Notes under the pieces: generated by a model | Databases searched by the model: none | Seen by the model: the letters and a program-made list of their open reading frames with translations, nothing else | Told to the model about the DNA's origin: nothing | Position numbers and translations under genes: made by a program | Part shown: positions 12,180 through 24,800 of the stretch, piece by piece | How the letters are laid out: every line of letters starts with the position of its first letter | How positions within the stretch are numbered: position 1 is the first letter of the stretch | Assembly: GCA_003344405.1 (NCBI GenBank) | Contig: NOWV01000082.1 | Coordinates: forward strand, 267,749-331,748 | Source: Trichoplax sp. H2 | Taxonomy: Eukaryota > Placozoa > Uniplacotomia > Trichoplacea | Direction of reading: 5' to 3' | DNA length: 64,000 bases

Positions 12180-14912
12180 TCTGTACTTGTGCAGTTGACA
12201 ATTGTTGATTGTAAATGATGTAAAATATACTTTGTCATGCAATATTGTTGCTTAGATATGTTAACCAAAAATTGACAGCACAATATACCGGATACCAAGA
12301 TATCGAAGATACTGTAGTACCGGCTCACCACTAAACGAATGAATTGTGATGACGAAGCCAAGCTGGTGTGGTAACCACCTGATTGTATTGTACCGTTACG
12401 ATTTTCCAATAAAATTTAAAATTTAAAATCCCGTTTTGTGTCCAAGTTGTTACTATTTGTAAGACAGTAAAAACATCGTTAAGTTTAATTCACTTTCCAA
12501 ATTACTGTATTTGTTTTACTGTTAATATACTAAAAATTTTGGCAAGGAAAAATAAAAATACGTTGCGACGATTGTGAAAATTATGCTACTAAAGCGACTT
12601 TAATACTGTAAATTCTGAATGATTTCCTTCAGTGCTGTAATCTGATCGTACGATCTTTGCTGCGAAGCTGACTCTACACCGTAAATACTTGATTATTCCA
12701 CAAAGTCTTGATAAGGTTAATGAAAGATCGATGCAGAGCTTAGAACTACTATAAAGAAATTCCAGAGATGTACAGTACTAACGATCTGTTCATTATCTTT
12801 ATCTCGTTTTAAAAAGAAAACTTATTTAAGTTACTAACTGGTATGGGTTTGTACTAACCGTAACAATTTATACTTTTATTATTTTACGCGCTGCTTGACA
12901 GTGCTTCCAGGTCCCAATTAACTTAAGAAGGATGATTCGGTACTGTGCTGTATCTTAGTATGCTTTTGCAAATAGCCAAGCCGTACTTGCGGATACTGTA
13001 GAGTACTGTACAGTACTGTGTGTATGCAGCCGATGGTAGGATTGAAATTTGAGACCTTCAAAAAAATGAGATCTGAACGTTACAATTTTATTTGTACACC
13101 ACAGTATTGTAGTAGTACGTACAGTACTATACTCAGTATACTGTACTGTACAGTACAGTACAGTACAGTACTGTACTGTACATGCAATCAGTCAGTAATG
13201 TCATAGTACTGTACACTATATCATACTGTATGATTCGTGATTATGACGTTTTTATTGTAATTTTGTACTTTAATCGTGGCCATTGATATATAAATTAATT
13301 ATAAATTAAATAAAACAAAATTTAAAATAAAATTTATTTGTAAATGATCTGTACTGTACAGTACAGTACATGTACGTACAGTACACTAGATAACAAAAAT
13401 CAAAATAATACAATAAAGATTTCTTACGGTTGAATTTTAGCATTTACCTAATACTGTACTGCAAATGCAAGTAGTAAATAAATACGAGTATACAGTATAA
13501 TTTGTAATTGCCAATGCACATGACTAACGACCGTATACTGTACAGTACTGTACTGTACGTATGCAGTATAAATTTGTACCTGCAGTGTGGTGTATTTTAC
13601 TGTACTGAAACGGGTACAATATTACTGTTAACTACTGTATTTTACTGTACTGAAACGGGTACAATGTTACTGTTAACTACTGTACACTATTCAATATTTT
13701 TAAGTTTTACTGTACTGTACACTATACTGTACTTTCTTTTTTTATTTATACTGTAGACTGACAGTTTTTTTAAATTTTAAATCATGTTCATATTCGCCAT
13801 GTCCAATCATTGTACAGGGATCCTTGACGTCACCAAGCTATTATTCGCGTAAAACGGATCTCATATGAACGTTGCACAATTGTACAGTACTGTACACTGT
13901 ACTGTACACTGTACAGTCATGAACTACTGTACAGTGTAACAAGAGAAGACCTGGACTGATCACTCTTGGACAGACGGACACTTTTGGTCTCATCTCGTCA
14001 AAATATTGTGCCAAACACCTCGCTATGACATTACTTTAGTATGGAGACGATCGATTTTAAATGCACTGATTTTTTCCAAATTAAGTAATATTACTGTACT
14101 GTACAGTACAGTGAATCTTGTTATTATCTATTAATAAGTTCTGCTTGGAAACAGTTATATAAAATCGTAGATGTTATTTAATCTAAGTTAGTACCAGTGA
14201 TTTCGAAAATGGGACACGGAAGGTCCGTACTAAGTAACCATTTTTCGATACTTACGGAATCATTCGGTAAGAATAGCCTATCTGCCTGAGGTAGTTGATC
14301 ATTCCAGGCCTTCTTCCCGTACTGTACACTGTACAGTACAGTACAGTACAGTACCACAGTACTCACAGCCGAATAACTTACAGTACTGTACACTGTACAG
14401 TACTATTCAGTGCATTGATTTGATGCTTTAGCCAATGTACCCTACTGTACCGTACAGTATACTTTTTTGTTGGTTCTCTTATTTTCTCAGTATTTGCTAT
14501 GTATGTTTTTGTTATGTTTATAGAAACTCAAACTAATTTTATTTTGGATCAATTCGATTGGACTTATTTCTTTCTTACTGTTAGTTTTTTTTATTGATTA
14601 TCTGGATCAATACAGTATTGTACAGTACTGTACTGTACTGTACACTTGTACAGTACTGTACAGTCCTGTACTGTACACTGTGCAGTACAGTACAGTACTG
14701 TACCGTACAGTATCACCATTAATATACAGTACAGTATGTACAGTACAGTACTGTATAACTGACTACGGTACCGCTGTCATCAAATTCATGAGTGTACAGT
14801 ACAGTACAGTACATTACGTCTGACCATAGTGATCCCATTCCCAATCAACTGCCGACTTCACGAAATGTGTTTTACGTAAAAAACGAATATACTGTATAAT
14901 AACAATCTAATA
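12180..14912. promoter_or_regulatory. Divergent INCENP/TMEM138 promoter region packed with TACTG/CAGTA islands (island B)
   Basis: The 2.7 kb between two divergent starts holds repeated TACTG/CAGTA palindromic tracts at about 12945-13210, 13350-13395, 13535-13560, 13880-13935, 14090-14112, 14318-14405 and 14610-14810. One more at 15045-15110 lies inside TMEM138 intron 1. Small open frames across it are rich in Tyr, Cys, Thr and Val because the repeat itself lacks stops, and I do not call them genes. The promoter role is inferred from position only. Confidence 0.55.
13591..13680. repeat. 45-bp direct tandem duplication
   Basis: Two adjacent 45-bp units, each starting TGTATTTTACTGTACTGAAA, differ at one base (AATATTACTG versus AATGTTACTG). 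The near identity implies a recent duplication within the TACTG-rich region. Confidence 0.9.
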
Positions 14913-16428
14913 ATGTTGGTATCTAGATATCGCGCAATAATCTACAGCCAGTTCGTCTTGTTACTTATTGATCTCTTCATCAATGCTTTTGGATCACTTC
15001 TTAGCGATCGAGATGTCATCCTACTCGTTATTTATATGTAAGTATCATACGTACAGTACTGTACTGTACTGTATATGTTATACTGTACTGTATACAGTAT
15101 AATATATATATACTGTATATATTAACGGAATGAGAAAAAGTTCATCAGATATTGCAGATCTTTACTATACAATACTGTAAATTATTGTTATTAAATTTTA
15201 CCAATTAATTAATTAATTTACTATTGCTACTACACTATGCCAGGAACTTCTAAATTCTGAGAGAAAATTTTATTAGAAGTCCATGACCATGCCCTGACTG
15301 TGCAATATACAGTACTACCATGGAACTGCTAGATATATGGAGCATCTAGTAGTCCATGGTACTACCGTACGTCATGAACACTAATTATACAATATTTTTT
15401 GATTGATACTTGATTTCTAATTGAACGTTATTTTCTATCAGGAGTACTTGTATTTCTGTATAGTAGTCACAGCATAATTAATTAATTTTTGATAAAATTC
15501 GGGTTTCATATCTTAGCCGGAAAGAGTTGTATTACACAACTCTTTCCACTCAACTTGTGTAGTTGTGGCATGTGGCCTCCTGATAATCGTCATTATTTGA
15601 ATCATACATTCGCACTGTGCTAGATAAATGTCGAGGAGGACAAGCCTAACGGTAGAAGTTTAGTTTTATTACACATTATAAGCTTCAGTGGCACCGCAAA
15701 AGCGCTAGAATTGCAGAATCCGAAAATCAAATATTGAAAATTTGCAGATATCATTTAAAAAAGTGTGGCAATGGTGCAATCTACCTACAGCCTTATCCCT
15801 TAATTGCTTCTTTATATCTTAAACCTGTGTAGAGTCCAGCTCCTGTGCCTGGTGTTCAACTTAATTGTTATATTCCTGGTCTTCTTTAATACTTACGTTT
15901 TTCAAGCTGGCCTTATGAATCTGTTGGTTAGAAAATTTCGGATGGCCATTTGTATTAATGTGATTTATGCTTTGATCTCTGTGGGTATTCACGTATGGAC
16001 ATTGGTAGGTTTAAATTAATTTCATTAATTAACTATTGAATTGCGCATCAGTTTAATCTTGTTAAAAAGTTATTGTAGCTATTTGATAAAACCGCTAAAG
16101 TTGAGCGTGTGGGTGTACACTATTTTAAACACTTTGTTTCTCAAGATAAAGGTGTGGGGCCAAGGCTCAAGTACATACATTTGGGAACCTGGTTACCAGG
16201 CGCTGTATGTAGTCCACAGAGTTGGTAAGCCATTAAGATGATACCCTCATGAGTATTGGATGCTATACTATACCAGTAATCTTTAAGTAATAGTTAATTT
16301 ATCATTTTTCGTTTTTAGCTTCTGTATTTTATTACTACTTCTACAAGAGAATGGCGTTAAAACTAGGAGATCCGAGGTACTACAAAGATTCGGAATGGTT
16401 GCGAAAGGAGTATGCTCGATCTCACTAA
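14913..16428 (+). CDS. TMEM138: TMEM138, ciliary four-span membrane protein
   Basis: Exons 14913-15037, 15833-16004, 16152-16224 and 16319-16428 join in frame to 159 aa (human 162). The match to human TMEM138 runs the whole length. Exon 1 has [15 protein letters not shown]. Exon 2 has [20 protein letters not shown], equivalent to human NIIIIFLMFFNTFVFQAG. Exon 3 has [17 protein letters not shown]. Exon 4 has [18 protein letters not shown], then [12 protein letters not shown], against human LGDPHFYQDSLWLRKEF. Four hydrophobic spans are visible. In vertebrates the protein is needed at the ciliary transition zone and is mutated in Joubert syndrome; a ciliary role here is inferred from orthology. 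It is divergent from INCENP and convergent with mtSSB. Confidence 0.95.
15519..15547. repeat. Perfect 12-bp stem, 5-nt loop hairpin
   Basis: GGAAAGAGTTGT, loop ATTAC, ACAACTCTTTCC. It lies in TMEM138 intron 1, so a spliced transcript would lose it. Its function is unknown. Confidence 0.8.
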
Positions 16429-17582
16429 TTTATAATTTTATAACTAAATTAATTAACTACACTTATAATCCATCTTGTTTCATATTTTGTACATATAGTA
16501 GTGCTTGATATAATGTTACTTGTACTATATTTAATATATATATATATACGTAAATCCGCACTCTTACCGTGTGAAGACTTCGGACGATTCTTGCTAATTC
16601 TAAAATAATTGAGACTGATATCTCTGGATAATAAATATCAGATTTTATAATTATATAATGTTACGTAAAAATAGTGAAAAATCTGTAATATCGGTCCACA
16701 TTAACTAGCACGCAACATATAATTATCTACCGATAATTTTCATAGGCGAATTGTACGGACATCCATGCGGTAGCTTATCATATCGAATGCTATAAAAGTG
16801 AAAATGACGCAGCTTTCACTGCTTCTATGAGCTCAGTGCAGGCCGTACAGCAGAATACACCTGTCGTACGTTAGGAAAGATAGCAATATTTCTAGAGGAA
16901 CTCACTAATTTATTAAATAGATATTAGTCAGAAATTATCGTTGGACTTATTGTAAGATCAAGAAATGCATTGCCTAAAGGTTAAATTTAGAGTAATTGAA
17001 TGCGTGTCCGTCCTTTTAGCAAGTTTCACGGTTCGATTTCGACTTAAATCCATCAAGTGTTAGTAGAATCGACTCCCAAGTCGAATTGATCCAGGCGTAT
17101 ACATAAGAAGCTGTACAATGTACACTTTTCTGTCTCTGATTTGGAAGTAGAGTTTCACGATGCTGTAAATTGTTGCGCGATAAACAGTATGGTAAGATAC
17201 TCGTATATGATGACACATTTATTTATATGACAGAATTAGCTGCAAACAAAACGAATGAATTGGAAAAACTAACGATGTTCGCAATAAGTATCGTTTTTGT
17301 TGTATTACGTAGAAGAGCGACGAGATAACCATGACACCTTTAGCACTAGCAAGCCTTTTTACCACATTGAAATCCTTCGTGATTTCGAAAATTAGATATA
17401 ATAGAATTACATAGTATGAAATGTATACATAAAGAATATTGAACAGTTTCCGGCCTTTTGCAATGTTCAGTACTACACTATATCGAAAAGGATAGCTGCA
17501 TGTATTTACTGCTGCTCATAAATTAGATTAATATAACAGGATAACTATTACTTTATAGAAAGGAATTAACGCTATTAATTCG
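16429..17582. other. Convergent intergenic region, no gene seen
   Basis: This separates the 3' ends of TMEM138 and mtSSB. A possible polyadenylation signal AATAAA lies near 16630, about 200 bases past the TMEM138 stop. Short open frames here have no recognisable content. Confidence 0.5.
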
Positions 17583-18749
17583 CTAAGCTTCGTATGAATC
17601 TTCCTCGGCTACTTCTTCGATTTCGTTTTCGGCTTTAGGGAAGGATAAAGCTATGAGGTCATCTAGGCACAAGAATAAATTTTTAACTTTTTACCCCTTA
17701 TAATAATTTGAATTAAAATATGCCATTGCAAATATTAACCTTGCAAACAAAGTGTAATGTGAAATTAATAATGCGTGTGTAAGTGATTAGCAAGCTTACC
17801 TAAAACTATATATGCGGAAGACCTCGGTCTACCTTCACTATCTACAAATCTCCCATATGATAATCTACCATTAAGTAAGACCCGTTGCCTGAAAATAAAA
17901 TTGCAAATCATGTACGCGTATTAACTATTACTGTAGCAAATCTATATACAGGACGTAGTATTACAAACTTCATACCCCTTCGTTACTGTTTGCATGATAT
18001 AATTCTGTAACGCAGGCTTGTAAGCGAAGATGCTATGCCATTCCGTTTTAGTTGTCAAGTGTCCTGCCCAAAGCAGATAAATGTAAGGAAGAGTTATCCC
18101 AAATTCAAATATAAATTACGTTATCATTTTCTTAGGTCACCATACGTACAAGCAGGGAAAGGTGACTACAGTACCCTTTTACAAGTGGAACAAGTGAGTA
18201 GAAACTTTCTATAGTATAATACCTGAGTCTTCATTTTTAACAAACCATGACCTATTCGTGGCAACAGAGAATCTGACACTTTTATCATCCACCTTAACGG
18301 GATCATTTCCAACATTTCCTAGCAATTGCACATGATTGATGCCTAAAATGAGCAAACGATCACAAAAGTTTACTATCGAACGTGACTTTACTAATATTAC
18401 ATCCACCAATTTAATGATACAGCACCACGACTACTGTAATTAGGGTAATATATCTCGTCAATTCTCACGAGTTATACCATATTAGATGCAACGATAGTAA
18501 AATAAAAAGAAGTATATCGAAAACAAAACGGTATCTTGGTCAATTTTGTCACCAAAATCAATCAAGTTCCATTCACATAATGCTGCATTGAACATAATTC
18601 TAATTGATCTTACTTCGGATTGGTCGTCTCGACTCCTCGTTTCTTATAAGTCGCGAGGTAACCTATTACAGCAAGAAAAGATCCAACAATAACGTGAATG
18701 TCAATCACTTGCATACATGCGCATGCATAAAATCCCTAAAAATCTTCAT
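17583..18749 (-). CDS. SSBP1: Mitochondrial single-stranded DNA-binding protein
   Basis: Exons 18749-18717, 18662-18614, 18342-18223, 18063-17976, 17888-17800 and 17662-17583 join in frame to 152 aa (human SSBP1 148). The OB fold is recognisable. Exon 3 has INHVQLLGNVGNDP, VRFSVATNRSW and the start of the loop; exon 4 has KTEWHSIFAYKPAL; exon 5 has VLLNGRLSYGRF; a short acidic tail ends in DSYEA. The first two exons (11 and 16 codons) give an Arg-rich, acid-poor start, MKIFRDFMHAH then VTSRLIRNEESRRPIR, consistent with a mitochondrial presequence. The 33-nt first coding exon and its GTATGC donor are the least certain part. The protein coats single-stranded mtDNA during replication. TACTG/CAGTA islands lie directly upstream. 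Confidence 0.9.
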
Positions 18750-21700
18750 CGGTCAATCTAGTTATATTTCATGTAGATATCTTGCTTGATTCTAACATTA
18801 ACTACTGAGGGTTGAAAAGAAGAATTTAAGAATACGTATACGTATACTGTACTGTACTGTATTGTACACCGTGTATTTATTGAAAGTTCATCAATTTTTA
18901 TGAAACGTATGATATGCGGTCCACTACAAGTTGCACATGTAAACTTTTGATTGTAAATACTAAAGGAATTAGTATTAATATAATGGTAATATGCTTATAC
19001 TGTACTGTACTCTGAAAGATATTTCACATAAATTGAAATTGAAATCTAACCTGTAGCACACGTTGTCTTACAGACGTCAAGGAAGCCATGCTTTGACTAC
19101 TGTAGTTTATCTATCTGTAAATGGTTCAATCTACAGTACGATACTGTACTGTACACTCTAAATGTACTGTACAGTACACTATTATCGTACATACAGTACT
19201 GTACTGTACTGTACTGTACGTACAGTACTGTACACTGAGTGTACAGTAACAGTACACAATGATACTACAGTACTGTACAGTACGTGGCACGTACAGTACA
19301 GTACAGTATTTCAGTCCATCAAAAACAAATGGCCGAATTTAGAATATCTGTTGGACGTTACGTAAATTCGTCTTGCGCGAGTACTAAAAGTGTGTAAATT
19401 GACAAAATTTTTAAATATTATCGGTGTGCAATAGTTAACATCTCAGTTGAGAGGGGGTAAGCAATGATTCAAACAACTTTTGCTATTCTCATATGGTCTA
19501 CTGTACATTGTACAATAGTGTACAATACAGTGTACAGTATAGTGCAGTAATGAGCACTGACTATGGATTGCACCCAATAGGATTGTATGGAGCACTGGTA
19601 TACTGTACAGTACAGTACTGTACTAACAGTGGTAGATGGAACAAACCGAGTTACGTCGTTTAGCATTAATTTTCCATGATATCTGTTAAATCGTTAAATC
19701 GGCTATTTAATTGCTTGTTTGCCCCTCGATGCTGTCGGGGACTGTAATAAACCGGGATTTACTGCGCTGTACAGTACAGTACTGTACTGTACTGTACATT
19801 ATTACATTGCAGTATTTAGTATTCCATGGTACTGAGGAGTACAGTACAGTACCGTAGATCCAGCGTGTGGTGTGTACAGTACTGTACTATAATCTGGTCA
19901 GTACAGTACAGTACTGTACTGTACTGTAACCAGGTCTTTATACAAATTTACTTCCCTACAGTGTTGCAGTACCATAATACTTATTCCCACTAAGATTCGA
20001 AGTGTCATGTAATGTCAAATGAACATGACAACTAGCACTGTCGTGTGGACCTCTAGAGCCGCTAGTAACCTAATGCCAGTAACGACTCAAGGGGAAAAAT
20101 AAAGCAGGGACAACTCAAGGGAAAAATAACTTATTTCTTCCCCTTGAGTTATCACTGCTAGTACTGAGAAACTTGCTGACACTGCTCAGTTTCATCTGCT
20201 GTATGCCAAATTATACCAGTCTACGTACAGATCGTATCTTTTATCTCTACATCATGCACCGGCAAAAGCTGAACGGAATATTTGAACTTAAATAAGTGTT
20301 GCGGATTTATATTACGTATTTACTAGCGCATACTATTATATTATTGTATTGCATGATTCTTTGCATTCATTCTTATCGGTTACTGAGAGTTTAGAAGTAT
20401 TCGTAAGCTACGATTTAACAATAAGGAAAGAAATATACTGTACGATTATGCGGAGGCACATTCATTTACTTAATACATTCAAATAGTCTTCCCTGTTGAT
20501 CACCAAATATTCAAAAGGACTGAATATCTTCACAGGAAATACAGTGCTTTTATTGGCACAACGTATTATGATTCTTTATTTGTTGCTACAAAAAGGCTGT
20601 AGTTCCTTTTTAGTTGCTATTGAGATTATTGTACTACATAAATACGTCATTTAACAATATAAGTAGCTTATCTTGGTATTTACTCGTATTCTCAATTTAT
20701 TGCTTAGTTAATAATTAATTATATTATTAGTAGTATAGGAGACGTTTAAGTTTATCGTAATTTATGTCTATTAGAATGTATACGTGTATATTGATATATA
20801 TATATATATATATATATATAGTAGATATGATGCATCGTATCTATGGACGCATGGCTACTCTATTTCTAACATAACGTTATTGTATCATACGAATACAGTT
20901 TCGAGGTTGATTATAACTATGTTTACTTATTCGAACCATGATTACGAAGTCATATTAATAGCGCCGGAAATATTCGATATCAAACTCTTCTTAACAGATA
21001 AGGTGTACGTACACACGACTCCTGAGATCCCAGTATTCTGATACGGTTTTCAATAAAATCGATATTATGATTAGTCATTGCTTGTAGTCGTTTAAGAGTT
21101 ACAGCACTGCAATTGTATGAGAATGTTCTTAATGGTATTTGCATTAAAACTTATGTTTCAAGTTTTACCTTCAGATTCATTTATTGTTCCATAGATTCAA
21201 TATTCTAGAATGAATTAAATACATAAATGACAGTCTAACTTTTGATGTAATAAGGCTGCACGGGCTATAGTAGTACTACATAAGCATACCGCAGTTTTCA
21301 TTAATTATACGAATTATCACTACTCTTACTAAATTTGATAATTTCAGATTGTAAGTTATAGCGTCTATATACCTGAATACTAAGAATTTATAACAATTAT
21401 CCATGCAGTGTCCGCAAATGACTATGCTTTACCATAGATGTATATAAATGACGCGTTAGGAATAGGTATGGAGTTTACACATAGGCAATCCTATAAATAA
21501 TCGAGCTACCTTGTACAGTAGTAGAATGGAGCTCTAAGGATGTGTTTATCTCACTGTAATTCATATTTACAAACACATTCATTGAGCTCGATCGTACACA
21601 AATGCCTAACAATCTGATCATAATCGCTTTCGCTTACGTAAAACATCTATAACATGGAATCGATCTTATCTGTAGTGACCATGCAGCATGTGGGAGGCAA

Positions 21701-21860
21701 CAGTTAACCAGTTGATAGTTACTGTTTTTATGTATTAACAATTTAGTATCATTACGAGTTTGGAATAGAATTAGAATTTTTAAGCACATATTAACTGCAT
21801 TGAAAGGTCTGATATGATGGTTAACTGATCTAAAGTACCTTCCTTCCCTCCTGACTTAAT
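18750..21860. promoter_or_regulatory. Upstream region of mtSSB with TACTG/CAGTA island C; remainder gene-free
   Basis: Pentamer-palindrome tracts lie at about 18840-18870, 19000-19015, 19130-19310, 19500-19625 and 19765-19930. An inverted repeat follows at 20112-20150 and a TA run at about 20790-20820. I see no gene from 18750 to 21860. The open frames at 19162-19365 and 19469-19666 are products of the stop-free repeat. Confidence 0.5.
20112..20150. repeat. Inverted repeat with a nearby third copy of one arm
   Basis: AACTCAAGGGAAAAATAA is followed at once by CTTATTTCTTCCCCTTGAGTT, an almost complete reverse complement. A third related copy, ACTCAAGGGGAAAAATAA, lies at 20085-20102. The pattern suggests a small foldback element or a duplicated repeat arm. 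Confidence 0.7.
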
Positions 21861-24800
21861 TTATTTCTTACCCCGCACAGTTTTATACGCCTGATAGTAT
21901 GAATAAAACAAACCTTCATTATCTTGTCTACCAATCGGGAAGGTACCTTTCGTTGTGAATGCTATAGCAAAAGTTGTTGTATCACATATTATCATGATTG
22001 AATTTTTGGCTGCTTCTGACAATAAGTTCTTTATTTATAATCAGTTTAAAGCTGGAGATATCGACAAATACACTACGACTAACTTCAAACCCTAATACCT
22101 GCTATAACTAGATTAACGTGCGTTCACCAAGAAAATGGTAAAATCTCTTACGACCTCTCAGCAGCGAAGATAAAAAATCCTCTTAGGAGCAACGAGAGTT
22201 TATGATATCACGCTAGCATAATTATTTAACTTTAGCTAGAGTATTTACGGTAAATAAAATCCCTCTCAAGTATCCTCATTCCTATATGTTTTAAAGCAAG
22301 AGTAACTTTACGATATGATTGAATTGGCTCTTGAAAGGTTAAAAATACTGAATACTGTACTGAAATACGTGTATAAACATATATGTAGTCTAAATACCCA
22401 TGTCAGTAGCCGCTCTTCAGACAATAGCGATGTGAGTATGTAAAGCACGTATATCTGCAACACAAGTCTACTTACTCTACTCAAAATTACCATAAAACTT
22501 ACCTGAGAGAGGAAGGATAATGCAAATTCTTGCTATTATTTTACATATAAACCAGTAAAAACATCGTATTAAAATTTTACTAGTTGTAAAGTATAAATAT
22601 GAATTGATCTGTTTAATACGAGTACTGTTGTGTATAACCTATACCGTATTATTTTAAAATAGTTTCAGTTGTATATCCACTAACGTATCGAAATTTACAT
22701 GGGTATCTAATATTTTTCTTTACTTACACGAAATCTAGCCGAAAGGTACCATAGCAAGGGCAAGTTCTGAAATTATTTTAAAAAATTGGTACATAATGTC
22801 AACATGGAATATCCAGTGGCTGTGATATGATCATATGAAATTAAATTAAAATATTCAGGATAAAATAGATATAACTATGAAATTCCTTATTTATCCCAGC
22901 TTCTCATTGAAACTTTATACACGTTAATAGAACTTGAAGAATAATTCTGTTTTTGGCAAAGATAAAAATATTAAGTTTATACTACATACTAAAGCATTTG
23001 AGGATACTTTCAACTACAATTCAACCAGAGAATACAGTGAGGCAAAAGTTAATTATTTAATGTATACTAATTATTAGAAGACTAGTTTTTAACGTTATCA
23101 TAACCATCAATTTTTATTTCAATATTTACGTCTGCAACGTAAAATTCAAGGCGGTTGTCAACAGAGAGAACTAAGTAACTCAACAATCCTTAAAATTAAA
23201 TAGCCTAATAGGAATTGCATTTTAAATTATTTTATTTAGTAAGCCTTATGCCCCAATATGGCAAGGAACGAAACAATTATGTACGTATATACGTATATGA
23301 TTATATAAATAATACTGTATAATGAATTTTCCGAAATTAGAATATTTAAAGATGACACTTAGTTGACAAGTACCCACTAGGCAATACTTAAAAATGTAAT
23401 GGTATTTTACATGATTATAAATCAGTTTATACTTACCGAATAATATTCACGCGAAAGGGGTATAGGGAATTCATTTGGCTACAATAAATTAAAAAATTAC
23501 TAATAGTAGGATGACGGTATTCATCAACTGTCGTCTGCAAAGTATTGTGACCCACTGCAAGGAATATTATCGAGTAGCATAATTCGTATTTTTATGTAGC
23601 CTAGTCTGTAAGTACCGTATGTGCACCAGCTAGCTAGATAATTGCCAAAGCATTCACAAGATAAAACTGATTTATTATTTTTTACGTTCACTTACCGTCA
23701 ATAACGTAGTCTCGTAAGGTGAAGGTAGATTTGGTCTCTGTAACACATAGTTTGATATGCTTATTTTGCTTTCTTGCAGTTAATTAAACATTAACATTAT
23801 CATCTATTTTCATAGCAATAAGCTTTAAGAACTGTCACAATATTTATAGTGTTTATTTATAAATATTTCATTTTCTGAATTTAAACCAAATTGATATCGA
23901 TTAGCCATGATAAGCTGTAAGTGCTTGATAAAGAAATCACTACTTTATATTCACACCTTGTTATTATCTACAACGTAACTACGATGCCCATCAATTACCC
24001 CCGTACAATGCATTACTGTATATAAAGTGTAATACAGTACTTAAAGCAAGTCTTGTGGGAGTGCCGTATATTTGGCATTGCTTGCTATTGAGATCGTGTT
24101 GCACGAAATGTTAGTACCGCAAATGAATTAAAAGTGCGATCGATCCTCGCTAATATGCGCTGCTATTATTTTCAAGAAATGCTGTATTTAACCAGGAGAT
24201 CAGTGTAACATGTAATTTACTTACATTAAAGTATAAGGGTGACAATGCAGGAGATGGAAGAGCTGGAGATGAGTCATCTTGCTAATCGTAAATAGTAATG
24301 AAAATAAAAATATATAATGTCCAGAATTGATAGCTAACACGCAGTAAAACGTCAATCCAGTTGCGATAAACTTACACGAAAGTATATGGGTACTTGTTGC
24401 GATGGTGGTGGTGGGGTATTATCTTGCTGTAATAGTTTACAATATAATCAGGAGAGGCACTACCTGCATAATTATACTAATTTATTCTAATAGCATAAGT
24501 AACTATTTTATACTGTATGTAGAGTACAGCGTTAGCACCTACTCTAAAGTAGATAGGTATTTCTTGTGAAGGCGATGGAGGTGGCGATGTCGGCTCTTGC
24601 TGTAATAAAGTATTTTAGATACAACTTATAAGATTGTAAATTTGTACGTACGATAATGTGACGAGTATGTCTTCCACATCGTACCTACCCGAAAGTAAAT
24701 AGGAGGAGGAGGATCAGTGGGATCTTGCTATCAGAATATGCATATTATTACGTTAAGTTAGATTCAAGTTTTAATGGAAATTATATCAGCTAGTTTATTG

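Noticed and set aside
13018-14393. Small open frames rich in Tyr, Cys, Thr and Val across the pentamer islands
   Set aside because: The TACTG/CAGTA repeat itself is stop-free and yields such peptides. No splice or domain support exists.
17016-17060. tRNA B-box-like sequence GGTTCGATTTC
   Set aside because: No matching A box and no cloverleaf fold is evident around it.
18209-18409. mtSSB exon 3 read as starting at 18409
   Set aside because: The first codon there is TTG, and a strong TTTTAG acceptor at 18343 marks the real exon start.
18614-18708. Alternative hydrophobic start (MQVIDIHVIVGSFLAVIGYL) upstream of mtSSB
   Set aside because: This frame reaches the splice site in phase 2, while the OB-fold exon needs phase 1. 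The other frame joins cleanly and matches the family.
22152-22179. Extra cassette exon reading DFLSSLLR
   Set aside because: The 28-nt length breaks the frame, and the 30-nt version contains a stop. It is treated as a possible decayed exon only.
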